Positions 42,911 through 50,821 of a DNA stretch of 50,821 nt are shown piece by piece. The notes beneath the pieces are model-generated. The model was given only the letters and a program-made list of their open reading frames with translations. It made no database searches and had not been told where the DNA came from. Origin of the DNA: Rhodovibrionaceae bacterium (GTDB taxonomy: Bacteria; Pseudomonadota; Alphaproteobacteria; Kiloniellales; DSM-21159); assembly GCA_028282405.1 (NCBI GenBank), contig JANQIA010000306.1:1-50821 (forward strand), written 5' to 3'. Both the position numbers and the translations under genes were made by a program. Each line of letters begins with the position of its first letter. Position 1 is the stretch's first letter.

Positions 42911-42925
42911 TGGTAAAAGATTTGC
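42911..42925 (+). promoter_or_regulatory. Sigma-54 (RpoN)-like promoter
   Basis: TGG at 42911-42913 and TTGC at 42922-42925 have the exact 8-base spacing of the -24/-12 RpoN consensus (GG-N10-GC). A second, weaker GG-N10-GC match lies at 42938-42951. PEP-CTERM/XrtA systems are known to be controlled by an RpoN-dependent two-component pair (PrsK/PrsR), which makes the site sensible. It points toward the RTX gene, 533 bases before its ATG. No activator site was identified. Confidence 0.4.
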
Positions 42926-42955
42926 GACGCTTATTGTGGGGCGAATGTGGCAATG

Positions 42956-43009
42956 GTGTTACCGAGTAGGCGGTGACACAGGCTCAACGCTGGGCGCAAT
43001 GCCCCTTTT
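42956..43009 (+). ncRNA. Candidate leader RNA or small RNA: stem-loop plus terminator-like hairpin
   Basis: GTGTTACCG (42956-42964) pairs with CGGTGACAC (42971-42979) in a 9-base stem with one G-U and a 6-base loop. It is followed by GGGC (42992-42995) and GCCC (43001-43004) and then TTTT (43006-43009), a short intrinsic-terminator-like hairpin. It starts about 20 bases downstream of the expected start of the sigma-54-like promoter. It may be a small RNA or an attenuator of the RTX gene. The terminator stem is only 4 bases, so this is weak. Confidence 0.25.
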
Positions 43010-43457
43010 GTGAGCAACTGCTTTAAGGGTGCGGCCAAAGATTGTTGTTCGGGCAGCAGGCTCATTCTTCGCCAGGATCAGACTTATCTTGAGCGCGAAG
43101 CGAGCGGGTGTCGGCAGAAAACATGGGCGTAACAAGAAGGTGTTTACTTTGAAAAGCCGATATCAGCAGAATCAGTAAGGAATATAGTGTTTCTTTAACT
43201 TACGGAACGAGAGATTTTCTTTCTCTCTGTGGATATTGAACATTTGTATTAAACGACCCAAAAAATGTCGCTTGCGTCGGCTAGTCCTGTCGGAGGAAGC
43301 ATCAACAATCCGTGAGCAATGCGGTCGCATTTGCAAAGCTGTTTGTGTGTCGGAGCCGTCGCCCCGAAATCGGTTAAGATATTGTCGTGTGTGCAATTTT
43401 TTGCTTAACCAACACAAATTTGCAAAGCTCCGCGCTTACCAGACAGGGGTCAGATCC

Positions 43458-46400
43458 ATGACCGTCCTCAAGCCGAAAACTGCGTTCATGCCAACTTTCG
43501 AAGGGCCGGCGAACCTGCCTCAGGTGTCGCTATTGTCTCGCTTTTCGCATGTATTTTTAAAGTATTTTAGGCATTTGAAGGCGTTTTTACGGCCAGTCCT
43601 TGTCGTCTTATCCGTTTTTTTTTGGTGGGAGCTCGGTGGTGTTATGGCGGACTCGGCCTCGGTTGGCGTTCCTGACGATCTCTTGAGTCAAGCAGCCGAT
43701 ATGGAGCCGGGCGAGTGGCGCCGGCTCGATACGGCGAACAAGTTCTTCGACGTCGCTGTCACGGAAGAGGAATGGGCGGAACTCATCGAGATCCACGGTG
43801 GGTTCGAACGGCTGGGTGAGCCGCGCAGCGTTCTCGGGGCTTGGAATGGCGCAGCCTACGACATCGAGGGCCAGCGGCTGTTTTTCCACGGTGGCGGCCA
43901 CGGCGACTATGGCGGCAACGAGGTCTATCAGTTCGACTTAGAGACCTTGGAGTGGTCCCGGATCTCGGATCCGGCCCCGCTCACGCTGCGGACGGACGAA
44001 GAAGAGCACCCGCACCGCTGGTTGCCGGCCGATGAAGACGGCGATGGGCTGCCGGACAGCCCGCCCTCGGCCCATACCTATGACGGCTTGGTGTGGAATC
44101 CCCACACAGAGACGCTGTGGCTGACCAGCCAGAACACGGCCTATCCGGAGAACAGGTCCCCCGAGCTCTTTGTCGTCTGGGAGTTCGACCCGGAGACCGG
44201 CGAGTGGCAGTCGCACGCCGCGACCGAAGACCACTCTTTCGGCACCACAAACTACCTCGCGGATACGCAGCAGATTCTGGCGATCACCCATTACAGAACG
44301 TCGACCGATATCGCCTACCTCTACGACTCGGATGGGACCGAGCACCAGCTCGGCCAAGTTCAGGGCGACACGATGGGCGGCAACGTCGGCAACATGTTCC
44401 AGAACCCGATCACGGGGCAGCTTTACGAAGCCCACGCAGAGGGAATCTACAAGCTGGACGTCGGTGATGCCGGGGTCACGGCGACCCTGGTTGCGGAGTT
44501 TCCCAGTGCTGAAGAGCTGCAGTACTCGACATCGTTCAAGCAGGCCGGCTACGCCTTCAATCCCGCCGATGAGAAATTCTACATCTGGAACGGTACGGCC
44601 AAGATCGTCACCTGGGATCCGGAAAGCACCGAGTTCGAAGTGTTATGGAACGAAGCGCCGAACGGCCAGGCACCGGCGGACGACGCCATCGGCGTCGGCA
44701 AGGTGCTGGACAAATGGATTTATCACGACGACGCCGACGTCTTTATCGGCATCGCCGGCGCTGAAGAGCTGCCGCGCTTCGACGGCGGCCTGTGGCTCTA
44801 CAAGCCGGGCGACGGCAATCCCGACGACATCAACCAACTCGATACCGGCGATGCCTTCGTCGATGGAAGAACGACCGAGTCGGTCAGCTTCTTCGTTCCG
44901 GTCGAGGGCGGTGACAAGAACTACGACGGGACGATCCACGTCTACTACCGCGAGGTCGGAGACAGCGAGTGGGAGCCGGGCATAGAGCTTCTGAGGCTCC
45001 GCCCCGAGTTCGTCTCTCCGGTCTACTCCCTGCAGGAGTCGCCGGAGGGCTTCGCAGGGATGGTCACCGGCTTGGACGCCGGCACCGACTATGAGTTCAA
45101 GCTGGAAACGAAGGACCCGGACGGACTCCAGACGGACAGCGGCCCGGCCGAGCAGATCTTGAACGTCTCGACCCGCGACGTTCCCCTGGATAGCCCGCAG
45201 CAAGCGCAGACCGTCACCGTCGAGACGATGGCGGAGTTGAAAGCGGCGGTCGCTGCGGCCCAGCCCGGTTCGGTCATCATATTGCTACCCGGTCGCTACG
45301 AGGGTCAGTTGAACGTCGTTCCAAGCGGCACCGAAGACAATCCGATCATCATTCGCGGCGCTGACCTCAGTTCGACAATCTTGGATGCCGGCGGCGGGGA
45401 CTTCGCCATTAAGATCGACGGTAGCCATGTGCAGATCGAAAACCTCTCCCTCACCAACGCCCACACAGGCATCAATTTGCGCGGCGGCGGCACCGAGGGC
45501 GTGGTCATCCGCGACAACTACATCTTCGATGTCGAGAACGGTATCAACGCCTGGACCGGTCACAAGGACCTCTATATCGCCAACAACGTCCTAGAGGGGC
45601 GCGGCGAGTTTCCGGCGACCGGAACCTCTGGTGTCGAAGGCATCGTCGTCACCGGTCAGGATATCGAGATTGCCTACAACACCCTCTCGGGCTTCGGCGA
45701 TTCGATTGGCACCAGCCGCCAGACCGAACTCAACAACATCGGCATCAACGTCCATCACAACAAGATTCTCTGGGGTGCGGACGATGGCATCGAGCTCGAC
45801 TACTCGGTCCGCAACGTCGCCGCCCATCACAATCTGATCGCCAATCAGCTTAACGGCGTCAGCTTTCAGCCGACGGTCGGCGGCCCGGCCTACGCCTTCG
45901 AGAACGTCATCTACAACACCCGGGAAGCGCCGTTCAAAATCAAGCCGACGGTGACCGACCCTGACGGCCTGATCATCGTCAACAACACCTCGATCAAGAG
46001 CGGCCCGGCTTGGTACGATCCGAGCGGCTTCGTAAGCAATGTGACGGTGAACAACAATCTCTTCGTCGGCTTCGACGAGCGCTTCACCTACGTTAGCGAG
46101 ACGAGCTACAGCTTCAGCGAGTTTGACTACAACGCCTGGTCACAGGACGGGTACTTTCAGGTCCACGATGGCTGGGGCGAGAGTTTCGAGCAGTTCCTGA
46201 AGTCCACGTCGCATGCGCAGAACGACGTGCTGTTGGAAGGCGAGGAGATCTTCGCCAACCTGGAGCTGGACTTCGACGTCAACGGCTTCGAGGTCTTCCG
46301 CGATCCCGATGCGCCGGGCTTGGATTTCGGTTTGCATCCCAGCTCGAGCGCGATTGATGCCGGAAAGGAGGTCTTCGGCCTGACGGAGGGCTTTGTCGGG

Positions 46401-49106
46401 GACGCCCCCGACATTGGCGCCTTCGAGCAGGGCGAAGAGATGCCTGACTACGGTGCCAGCCTGGACCTGACACCGGCGACGGCGCCCATCGCCATCGATG
46501 ATCATGCTTTTGCGTTGATCAACGGCGATGGCGTGGCGGTGAATATCCTCGCCAACGACTTCGACCCCAATGGCGATGCGCTCAGCGTTGTGGAGCTCGG
46601 CGATGCGCAGCACGGAACGCTGCAGCTCAGCGACGATGGCGTCGTGACCTATGTGCCCGACAAGGACTATCTGGGACAGGACAGCTTCACCTACACGGTG
46701 CGGGACCCGAACGGCGAGACGGCGTCCGCCACCGTTACCATTTCGGTGACCCCGCCGAACAATGCACCCAACGCCGAGGATGACCGGGCGCAGACCATCG
46801 AAGGCGAGCCCGTCACCATCTCGGCGGCCGCGTTGCTGGACAACGATAGCGATCCGGACGGGCACAACATTGCTGTGACAGCCGTGGGCGAGGCGGCGCA
46901 TGGCCGCGCAGTGCTCCTCGGCGGCACGGTTCTCTACACCCCTGACGCTGGCTTCGTCGGCACCGATCGCTTCACCTATACCCTGACGGACGAGCGCGGA
47001 GGCACCGATACCGCGGAAGTGGTCGTCGGCGTCTTCTCGGACGGCAGCATCATAGGGACCGGCCAGCGGGATATCATCGACCTCAGCCTCGAGACCGAGC
47101 AGCAATTGGTGCTCGGGCGCGGCGGCCCCGATATCGTCATTGGCTCGCAAGCTGGCGACCTCATTTCCGGTGGCGCGGGTGAGGACAGGCTGAATGGCGC
47201 GGGCGGTGACGATATCTTCGAGTACGAAGGGGCGGACGAAAGCGTCGACCACGTAGACGGCGGCAGCGGCTACGACGAGATTCGAGGCAGCGACGGCGAC
47301 GATTCGATCGGCCTCCACTCCGTAAAGAACGTCGAGAAGATCGACGGTCTGGCCGGCTACGACGTGATCTTCGGCTCCATCAATCGCGACGTGCTGGACT
47401 TCTCTGATGTCGAGGTCGTCGGCATCGAGCTGATCGACGCGGGACATGGGTCCGACATCATCACGGGCTCGCAGGGCGACGACGTGATCACGGGCGGTTC
47501 AGGTGAGGACCAGCTCTATGGCTCTGGAGGCGACGATCTCTTCAAGTATGCAGGCCCCAACGAAAGCGTCGATCTGGTCGACGGCGGCAGCGGCTACGAC
47601 GAGATTCGAGGCAGCGAAGGCGACGATGCGATCGGCCTTTTCTCGCTCCAGGGCATCGAGAAGATCGATGGCCTGGCCGGCTATGACGTGATCTTCGGCT
47701 CCATCAATCGCGACGTGCTGGACTTCTCTGATGTCGAGGTGACCGGCATCGAGCTGATCGACGGCAGGCGAGGGCCTGACCGCATCACCGGATCGCACAG
47801 CGATGACGTCATCTCCGGCGGTACCGGTGAAGACACCCTGAACGGCGCTGGCGGCAACGACCTCTTTCTCTACGCCGGCGCCGACGACCTTTTCGACCAT
47901 GTCGATGGCGGCAGCGGGTATGACGAGATTCGCGGTAGCACGGGGGACGACATCATCGGCCTCCATGCCCTGACCGGCATCGAACGGATCGATGGGCTCG
48001 ACGGCTACGACGTGCTGCGCGGGACCTTCAATAGCGAGAGGCTCGATTTCTCCGGGACGGAACTGCACGGGATTGAGCTGATCGCCGGCGGCGGCGGGTC
48101 CGACGAGATCATCGGCTCGCAGGGCAATGACAGGATCAACGGTGACAGCGGCGAGGACTGGCTGAGCGGCGAAGCCGGGGATGACACGCTGAGCGGAGGC
48201 AGCGGCGACGATCGCCTGGATGGCGGCAGCGGCTTCGACATTGTGTCTTACGCCGAGGCGACGGAGCGGGTGGTCGTTCGTCTGGACAACCTCGAGAAGA
48301 ACGCCGGTGCGGCGGATGGCGATGAGTTGCTCTCGATAGAGGGTGTCATCGGCTCTGACTTCAATGACTACCTTCGCGGCGACTACGGTAGCGGGCAGCG
48401 CCTCGAAGGCCTGGGCGGCAACGACGTGTTTCTCGGCCTAAGCGGGCAGAACAGCTTGTTTGGCGGAGACGGGAACGACCGCTTCTTCCACTCCGGCGGC
48501 AATGGCGACATCATCGACGGCGGCTCGGGCACCGACACGGTCTACTACACAAGCGCCTCTCAGGGCGTGGTCGGGGATCTCTCGACCGGGCTTCTCCGCG
48601 TCGGGCAGCGAGATAGCGATCAGCTGTCAAACATAGAGAACGTCTATGGCAGCAATCGCGCAGACATCATCAGCGGCGATGCGAACGACAACCTCTTTAT
48701 CAGCTACGGCGGGGACGACGTTCTCGATGGCCGGGGAGGAAAGGATCGTCTCTTCGGTCGAGATGGAAACGACAGTCTGATCGGCGGAGACGGAGACGAT
48801 CGGCTCTATGGCGACAGTGGAGAGGATGAGCTCGCCGGTGGCGGCGGCAACGATCACCTCTTCGGGGGTGCCGACGCCGACATCTTCATTTTCGGCATCG
48901 GCGATGGACGGGACCGGATTCGCGACTTCGACCCGCTTGAGGACCAGATCGATCTGACCGCGTGGGGTCTCTCATCCTTCTCGGAGGTGACCGTGACGGC
49001 CAAGTCCAGCAGTACGGAGCTTACTTTCAGCGGCTCCGACAAGCTGGTGCTCGACGGCATCGAGGCAAGCAGCCTGGATGACTCCTGGGCGATCTGGACG
49101 TCCTGA
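43458..49106 (+). CDS. Giant secreted RTX protein: propeller-like, FN3-like, beta-helix, cadherin-like and RTX regions
   Basis: ATG 43458 follows AGGGG and gives 1,882 residues. A hydrophobic segment lies at about 42-62 (FLRPVLVVLSVFFWWELGGV). Residues 125-460 look like a Kelch-type propeller (LFFHGGGHGDYGGNEVYQFD; SAHTYDGLVWNPHTETLWL). Residues 472-558 resemble fibronectin III. Residues 587-990 are a right-handed parallel beta-helix of the pectate lyase/chondroitinase B kind (MAELKAAVAAAQPGSVIILL at the start, IGAFEQG at the end). Two cadherin-like domains follow (1008-1100 and 1101-1194), then RTX repeats from about 1215 to 1815 and a terminal DRIRDFDPLEDQIDLTAWG type I secretion tail. Beta-helix plus RTX is also the plan of AlgE alginate epimerases, but their DPHD motif is absent. 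It is probably an extracellular EPS-binding or EPS-modifying protein. No type I secretion genes are in the window. Confidence 0.88.
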   Translation: MTVLKPKTAFMPTFEGPANLPQVSLLSRFSHVFLKYFRHLKAFLRPVLVVLSVFFWWELGGVMADSASVGVPDDLLSQAADMEPGEWRRLDTANKFFDVAVTEEEWAELIEIHGGFERLGEPRSVLGAWNGAAYDIEGQRLFFHGGGHGDYGGNEVYQFDLETLEWSRISDPAPLTLRTDEEEHPHRWLPADEDGDGLPDSPPSAHTYDGLVWNPHTETLWLTSQNTAYPENRSPELFVVWEFDPETGEWQSHAATEDHSFGTTNYLADTQQILAITHYRTSTDIAYLYDSDGTEHQLGQVQGDTMGGNVGNMFQNPITGQLYEAHAEGIYKLDVGDAGVTATLVAEFPSAEELQYSTSFKQAGYAFNPADEKFYIWNGTAKIVTWDPESTEFEVLWNEAPNGQAPADDAIGVGKVLDKWIYHDDADVFIGIAGAEELPRFDGGLWLYKPGDGNPDDINQLDTGDAFVDGRTTESVSFFVPVEGGDKNYDGTIHVYYREVGDSEWEPGIELLRLRPEFVSPVYSLQESPEGFAGMVTGLDAGTDYEFKLETKDPDGLQTDSGPAEQILNVSTRDVPLDSPQQAQTVTVETMAELKAAVAAAQPGSVIILLPGRYEGQLNVVPSGTEDNPIIIRGADLSSTILDAGGGDFAIKIDGSHVQIENLSLTNAHTGINLRGGGTEGVVIRDNYIFDVENGINAWTGHKDLYIANNVLEGRGEFPATGTSGVEGIVVTGQDIEIAYNTLSGFGDSIGTSRQTELNNIGINVHHNKILWGADDGIELDYSVRNVAAHHNLIANQLNGVSFQPTVGGPAYAFENVIYNTREAPFKIKPTVTDPDGLIIVNNTSIKSGPAWYDPSGFVSNVTVNNNLFVGFDERFTYVSETSYSFSEFDYNAWSQDGYFQVHDGWGESFEQFLKSTSHAQNDVLLEGEEIFANLELDFDVNGFEVFRDPDAPGLDFGLHPSSSAIDAGKEVFGLTEGFVGDAPDIGAFEQGEEMPDYGASLDLTPATAPIAIDDHAFALINGDGVAVNILANDFDPNGDALSVVELGDAQHGTLQLSDDGVVTYVPDKDYLGQDSFTYTVRDPNGETASATVTISVTPPNNAPNAEDDRAQTIEGEPVTISAAALLDNDSDPDGHNIAVTAVGEAAHGRAVLLGGTVLYTPDAGFVGTDRFTYTLTDERGGTDTAEVVVGVFSDGSIIGTGQRDIIDLSLETEQQLVLGRGGPDIVIGSQAGDLISGGAGEDRLNGAGGDDIFEYEGADESVDHVDGGSGYDEIRGSDGDDSIGLHSVKNVEKIDGLAGYDVIFGSINRDVLDFSDVEVVGIELIDAGHGSDIITGSQGDDVITGGSGEDQLYGSGGDDLFKYAGPNESVDLVDGGSGYDEIRGSEGDDAIGLFSLQGIEKIDGLAGYDVIFGSINRDVLDFSDVEVTGIELIDGRRGPDRITGSHSDDVISGGTGEDTLNGAGGNDLFLYAGADDLFDHVDGGSGYDEIRGSTGDDIIGLHALTGIERIDGLDGYDVLRGTFNSERLDFSGTELHGIELIAGGGGSDEIIGSQGNDRINGDSGEDWLSGEAGDDTLSGGSGDDRLDGGSGFDIVSYAEATERVVVRLDNLEKNAGAADGDELLSIEGVIGSDFNDYLRGDYGSGQRLEGLGGNDVFLGLSGQNSLFGGDGNDRFFHSGGNGDIIDGGSGTDTVYYTSASQGVVGDLSTGLLRVGQRDSDQLSNIENVYGSNRADIISGDANDNLFISYGGDDVLDGRGGKDRLFGRDGNDSLIGGDGDDRLYGDSGEDELAGGGGNDHLFGGADADIFIFGIGDGRDRIRDFDPLEDQIDLTAWGLSSFSEVTVTAKSSSTELTFSGSDKLVLDGIEASSLDDSWAIWTS
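47142..48113 (+). repeat. Three in-frame 324-bp tandem repeats in the RTX region
   Basis: The phrase beginning GG(C/A)TCGCA recurs at 47142, 47466, 47790 and 48114, exactly 324 bases (108 codons) apart, giving three full units and the start of a fourth that then diverges into ordinary RTX repeats. Each unit has one RTX nonapeptide block, a DGGSGYDEIRGS segment, a LAGYDVIFG or similar segment and a LDFS(D/G) segment. Units 1 and 2 are identical over 56 bases (47361-47416 and 47685-47740), which points to recent duplication or gene conversion. Confidence 0.95.
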
Positions 49107-49816
49107 CAGGGGCTTGCCTTCATCCTGCGTCCCTTTGGACGTCCGCGTGCTTTGGCGACTTTTCGTCAGCTCCTACGAGATCTTGGAGTCGGGACATCCC
49201 GAGGTGCGGAGCGCGCCCTTGCGACGCTAATTTCGACCGGCGACTCGCCGTTTTATAGGGGTGTGATAGATTTAAGACGAATTTGTGGGCTAAGCGAGAC
49301 GTCGAATCCCTGGTATTAACGCTCTGTTATTAAAGATTAATTCTGACCAACCGACGCCAGGTGCCAAGAGCACGCCTTTGCCGATCAATTTTGCGGCCTC
49401 TGGCCAAAAGAAAGTTGTAAAGAATCCTTTACAGTTTTGCCATTCCGGTGAGACCGTTTGTAAGAATTCTTAATCACCCGGCGAAGGCATAAATGTTAAC
49501 TGCTTGATTAATCGTTGGGTGGACCGCCGGCATGAAAGTTGCTTTGTTAATGATCAGGTGCTGGCGCTTGGGGGCGTTTGGGGATGAGAAAACTCGTTGA
49601 TCCGAATCTACGTCGTGCTGCGGTCTTATTAACGATTGGGAATTCGCCCGCACGGATAGATCACCGCGTTCTCACAGATAATCGTGTCCTCCAGTAATGA
49701 TCGTCAATCTACAGTACGGCCGGGCATCGCTGCGGCCACGCCCGTTGGCGAGGATTTTGCACAGCGCTCAAGCAGAAGAATTGGCGGGCTCCAAAGTTCG
49801 CCGCTAGGAGGACAGA
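49107..49816. other. AT-rich 710-base intergenic region with two related palindromes
   Basis: This is the longest gene-free stretch in the window and is markedly AT-rich, with many TTAA steps between 49250 and 49700. I found no protein-coding frame that looks real. The two palindromes at 49416-49433 and 49461-49472 are described separately. TAGGAGGACAG just before 49817 is the ribosome site of the acyltransferase. The rest could hold promoters or a small RNA, but nothing specific can be supported. Confidence 0.5.
49416..49472. promoter_or_regulatory. Pair of related palindromic operator-like sites
   Basis: TGTAAAGAATCCTTTACA (49416-49433) is a perfect 7-base inverted repeat around AATC and fits TGT-N12-ACA. 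TAAGAATTCTTA (49461-49472) is a perfect 12-base palindrome with a similar core. Their centres are 42 bases apart, about four helical turns, so a regulator could bind both on one DNA face. They lie about 350-400 bases before the acyltransferase start. The binding protein is unknown; CrtJ/PpsR-type regulators use TGT-N12-ACA, but nothing here proves that. Confidence 0.4.
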
Positions 49817-50626
49817 ATGGACGTTTCATCGCTTGACCCGGCATTCGCACTAGCGTGCGACGATGAACTTCCCGACAGCGAGTCGGCGCGTGCCTCGTCT
49901 CCCGAGAGAAGCGAGCGTGCTTCTCCTTTTTTCAGCGTTCCAGCGAGCACCGAGAGCTTGCTCGACCAAGCCTATCGTCTCCGCTACCAGGTCTACTGCC
50001 TAGAGCGCGGTTTTGAGGACGCGGCAACGAACCCGGACGGGCGCGAGCGTGACGAATTCGACGATCACTCGGTCCATCGCCTTCTTGTGCATGCTGAAAC
50101 CGGACTGATTGTCGGCGGGGTGCGCTTGGTGCTGCCGAGGCAGGACCGCCTTGAGAGCTGCTTTCCAATTCAGCGCGTTTGCGAAGTCGGCCCGCTGCGG
50201 CCAGCCCTCGCCGACGGGCTGGGCGAAACCGCTGAGATATCGCGTTTCTGTGTCAGCAAGGCCTTTCGCAGGCTGCTGCCGAAAGGGCGAGCCCGGGGCC
50301 TGGGTCAAGCCTCTCGACTGGACGTGGAGCCGGCCGCCTTCCTGCCTTTGATGACCTTGGAGCTCATGAACGCCGTCATCCAAATGAGCGAGGAGAACGG
50401 CATCAAGCAGCTCTGTGCGGCCATGGAGCCAAGCCTGCTGCGGCTGCTTTCCCGCTTGGGCCTGGAATTCATGCCGCTTGGCGAGCTGGTCTCCTTTCAT
50501 GGCGTGCGCCAACCCTGCTATGCCAACATCGATGAGCTTTGGGTCTGCCTGAAGGAGCAAAACGAGGATGTTTGGCGCTGGCTGGCCAACCAGGGCGGCC
50601 AAGGCGCGCCGAAACCGGTCCAGTAG
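49817..50626 (+). CDS. PEP-CTERM/exosortase-associated acyltransferase (TIGR03694 type)
   Basis: This 269-residue protein belongs to the GNAT-fold family related to LuxI-type autoinducer synthases and N-acyl amino acid synthases. After a low-complexity N terminus it has AYRLRYQVYCLERGFEDA near 52-69, the R..VYC..RGF signature of this group. DDHSVHRLLVHAETGLIVGG lies near 76-95, then VRLVLPRQ, and GETAEISRFCVSKAFRRL near 135-152. It would transfer a fatty acyl group, from acyl-ACP or acyl-CoA, to an amine-bearing acceptor; family members are found only in genomes with exosortase systems, but the product is unknown. ATG 49817 follows TAGGAGGACAG. A probable AMP ligase gene begins 109 bases downstream on the same strand. 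Confidence 0.9.
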   Translation: MDVSSLDPAFALACDDELPDSESARASSPERSERASPFFSVPASTESLLDQAYRLRYQVYCLERGFEDAATNPDGRERDEFDDHSVHRLLVHAETGLIVGGVRLVLPRQDRLESCFPIQRVCEVGPLRPALADGLGETAEISRFCVSKAFRRLLPKGRARGLGQASRLDVEPAAFLPLMTLELMNAVIQMSEENGIKQLCAAMEPSLLRLLSRLGLEFMPLGELVSFHGVRQPCYANIDELWVCLKEQNEDVWRWLANQGGQGAPKPVQ

Positions 50627-50735
50627 GAAGGTTTTTCCTCCTTGCCGACTTCTTGGCAGGGCGTTTTGCCGACTTAACTGATGGTTAGGTGCCTAAGCGC
50701 ATAGTTCCGCTTACCGAATTTCCACGGCCTTGGCC

Positions 50736-50821
50736 ATGACCCTGCACTTTGATGCCGTTGGCGATGTCCCCGCGCTCATAGCGGCCAGGGTGGCCCTCAG
50801 CCCCGACCAGATCGCCTACCA
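50736..50821 (+). CDS. Probable AMP-dependent ligase, N-terminal fragment (3' end outside window)
   Basis: Only 28 codons are visible from ATG 50736. The residues VPALIAARVALSPDQIAY resemble the first helix of ANL-superfamily ligases (a leucine-rich helix, then a SPD-x-x-A-Y turn, as in acyl-CoA and fatty acyl-AMP ligases). The frame is open to the window edge. Its place just after the exosortase-associated acyltransferase suggests it could activate the acyl group that enzyme uses. The call rests on a short stretch and may change with more sequence. Confidence 0.45.
   Translation, partial: MTLHFDAVGDVPALIAARVALSPDQIAY

Larger units (their letters stand above)
42754..43457. other. Long divergent intergenic region (ATPase / giant RTX gene)
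   Basis: These 704 bases separate the minus-strand XrtA core from the plus-strand giant RTX gene and are clearly more AT-rich in the second half. They contain the sigma-54-like site, hairpin and terminator-like element listed separately. A further hairpin, GAGAGA (43209-43214) with TCTCTC (43222-43227), lies in the likely leader of the RTX gene. AGGGG at 43445-43449 is a ribosome site for ATG 43458. The frame open from 43236 to 43457 reads as Cys/Arg-rich non-protein-like sequence and is not taken as coding. Confidence 0.5.

Noticed and set aside
43236-43457. Upstream extension of the giant RTX reading frame
   Set aside because: The translated residues are Cys/Arg-rich and unlike a signal region, and ATG 43458 has its own ribosome site (AGGGG).
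45218-46440. AlgE-type mannuronan C5-epimerase module
   Set aside because: The beta-helix plus RTX layout is similar, but the catalytic DPHD motif was not found, so only a general lyase/epimerase-like fold is claimed.
47142-48900. Regular repeats that might suggest a CRISPR array
   Set aside because: They are in-frame coding repeats (RTX and 108-residue units) without short palindromic repeats or unique spacers.
48900-49106. PEP-CTERM sorting signal at the end of the RTX protein
   Set aside because: The end is LDDSWAIWTS, with no PEP motif, hydrophobic helix or basic tail; it fits type I secretion.
50627-50680. Terminator after the exosortase-associated acyltransferase
   Set aside because: AGGAA and TTCCT form only a 5-base stem with a poor T-run, and the next gene is on the same strand; too weak to call.

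Overview
This window is a dense exopolysaccharide (EPS) locus from a GC-rich Gram-negative bacterium. It carries most of the gene set known from exosortase A (XrtA, EpsH/PEP-CTERM) loci of Proteobacteria: XrtA-EpsI, an asparagine-synthase-type amidotransferase, FemAB-like protein, polysaccharide deacetylase, secretion ATPase, polyprenyl-phosphate sugar transferase, several family-specific glycosyltransferases, an AMP ligase/PLP decarboxylase/acyl carrier protein set, paired alpha/beta hydrolases and an exosortase-associated acyltransferase. An alphaproteobacterium is plausible from GC content and gene style, but this is not proven. No rRNA, tRNA, CRISPR array, transposase or phage gene was seen.

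Layout. (1) 1-12.2 kb is an accessory biosynthetic block. It holds two CelD/FemAB-type GNAT acyltransferases (one cut by the window edge), a papaya-type glutaminyl cyclase, an asparagine-synthetase-like enzyme with a degenerate glutaminase domain, a lower-GC GNAT protein, and then an operon-like run: acyl carrier protein, GST-like protein, AMP-dependent ligase, the three proteins of an adenosylcobalamin glutamate mutase system (sigma, epsilon, reactivating factor), and a PLP decarboxylase. (2) 12.4-17.5 kb is the standard XrtA-associated ligase/decarboxylase/ACP/hydrolase/hydrolase set, whose ligase and decarboxylase are paralogues of those in block 1. (3) 17.5-29.6 kb holds EPS assembly and decoration genes: three GT4-type glycosyltransferases and one GT-A-like one, a sulfotransferase, a heparinase II/III-family protein, a sugar methyltransferase, a flippase and a secreted C-type-lectin-like protein. 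(4) 29.9-42.8 kb is the XrtA core: an export protein fused to an outer-membrane barrel, two further glycosyltransferases, the initiating sugar transferase, the amidotransferase, XrtA-EpsI, FemAB, deacetylase and ATPase. (5) 43.5-49.1 kb encodes one giant secreted RTX protein (about 1,880 aa). (6) 49.8 kb to the end holds the exosortase-associated acyltransferase and the start of another probable AMP ligase.

How it may work together. The standard genes should build, flip and export a polysaccharide that is probably sulfated, methylated and lyase-trimmed. The most novel part is block 1. Glutamate mutase would make 3-methylaspartate, the ligase would load it on the ACP, and the decarboxylase would give a beta-amino acyl-ACP (3-aminoisobutyryl-ACP), as in the vicenistatin starter-unit pathway. 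Neighbouring GNAT acyltransferases, an AsnB-like ligase and a glutaminyl cyclase could transfer or tailor that group. Because this trio is paralogous to the XrtA-associated ligase/decarboxylase/ACP, it also suggests that the XrtA trio makes an amino-acid-derived acyl-ACP for decorating EPS. These pathway assignments are inference; the gene families themselves are mostly clear.
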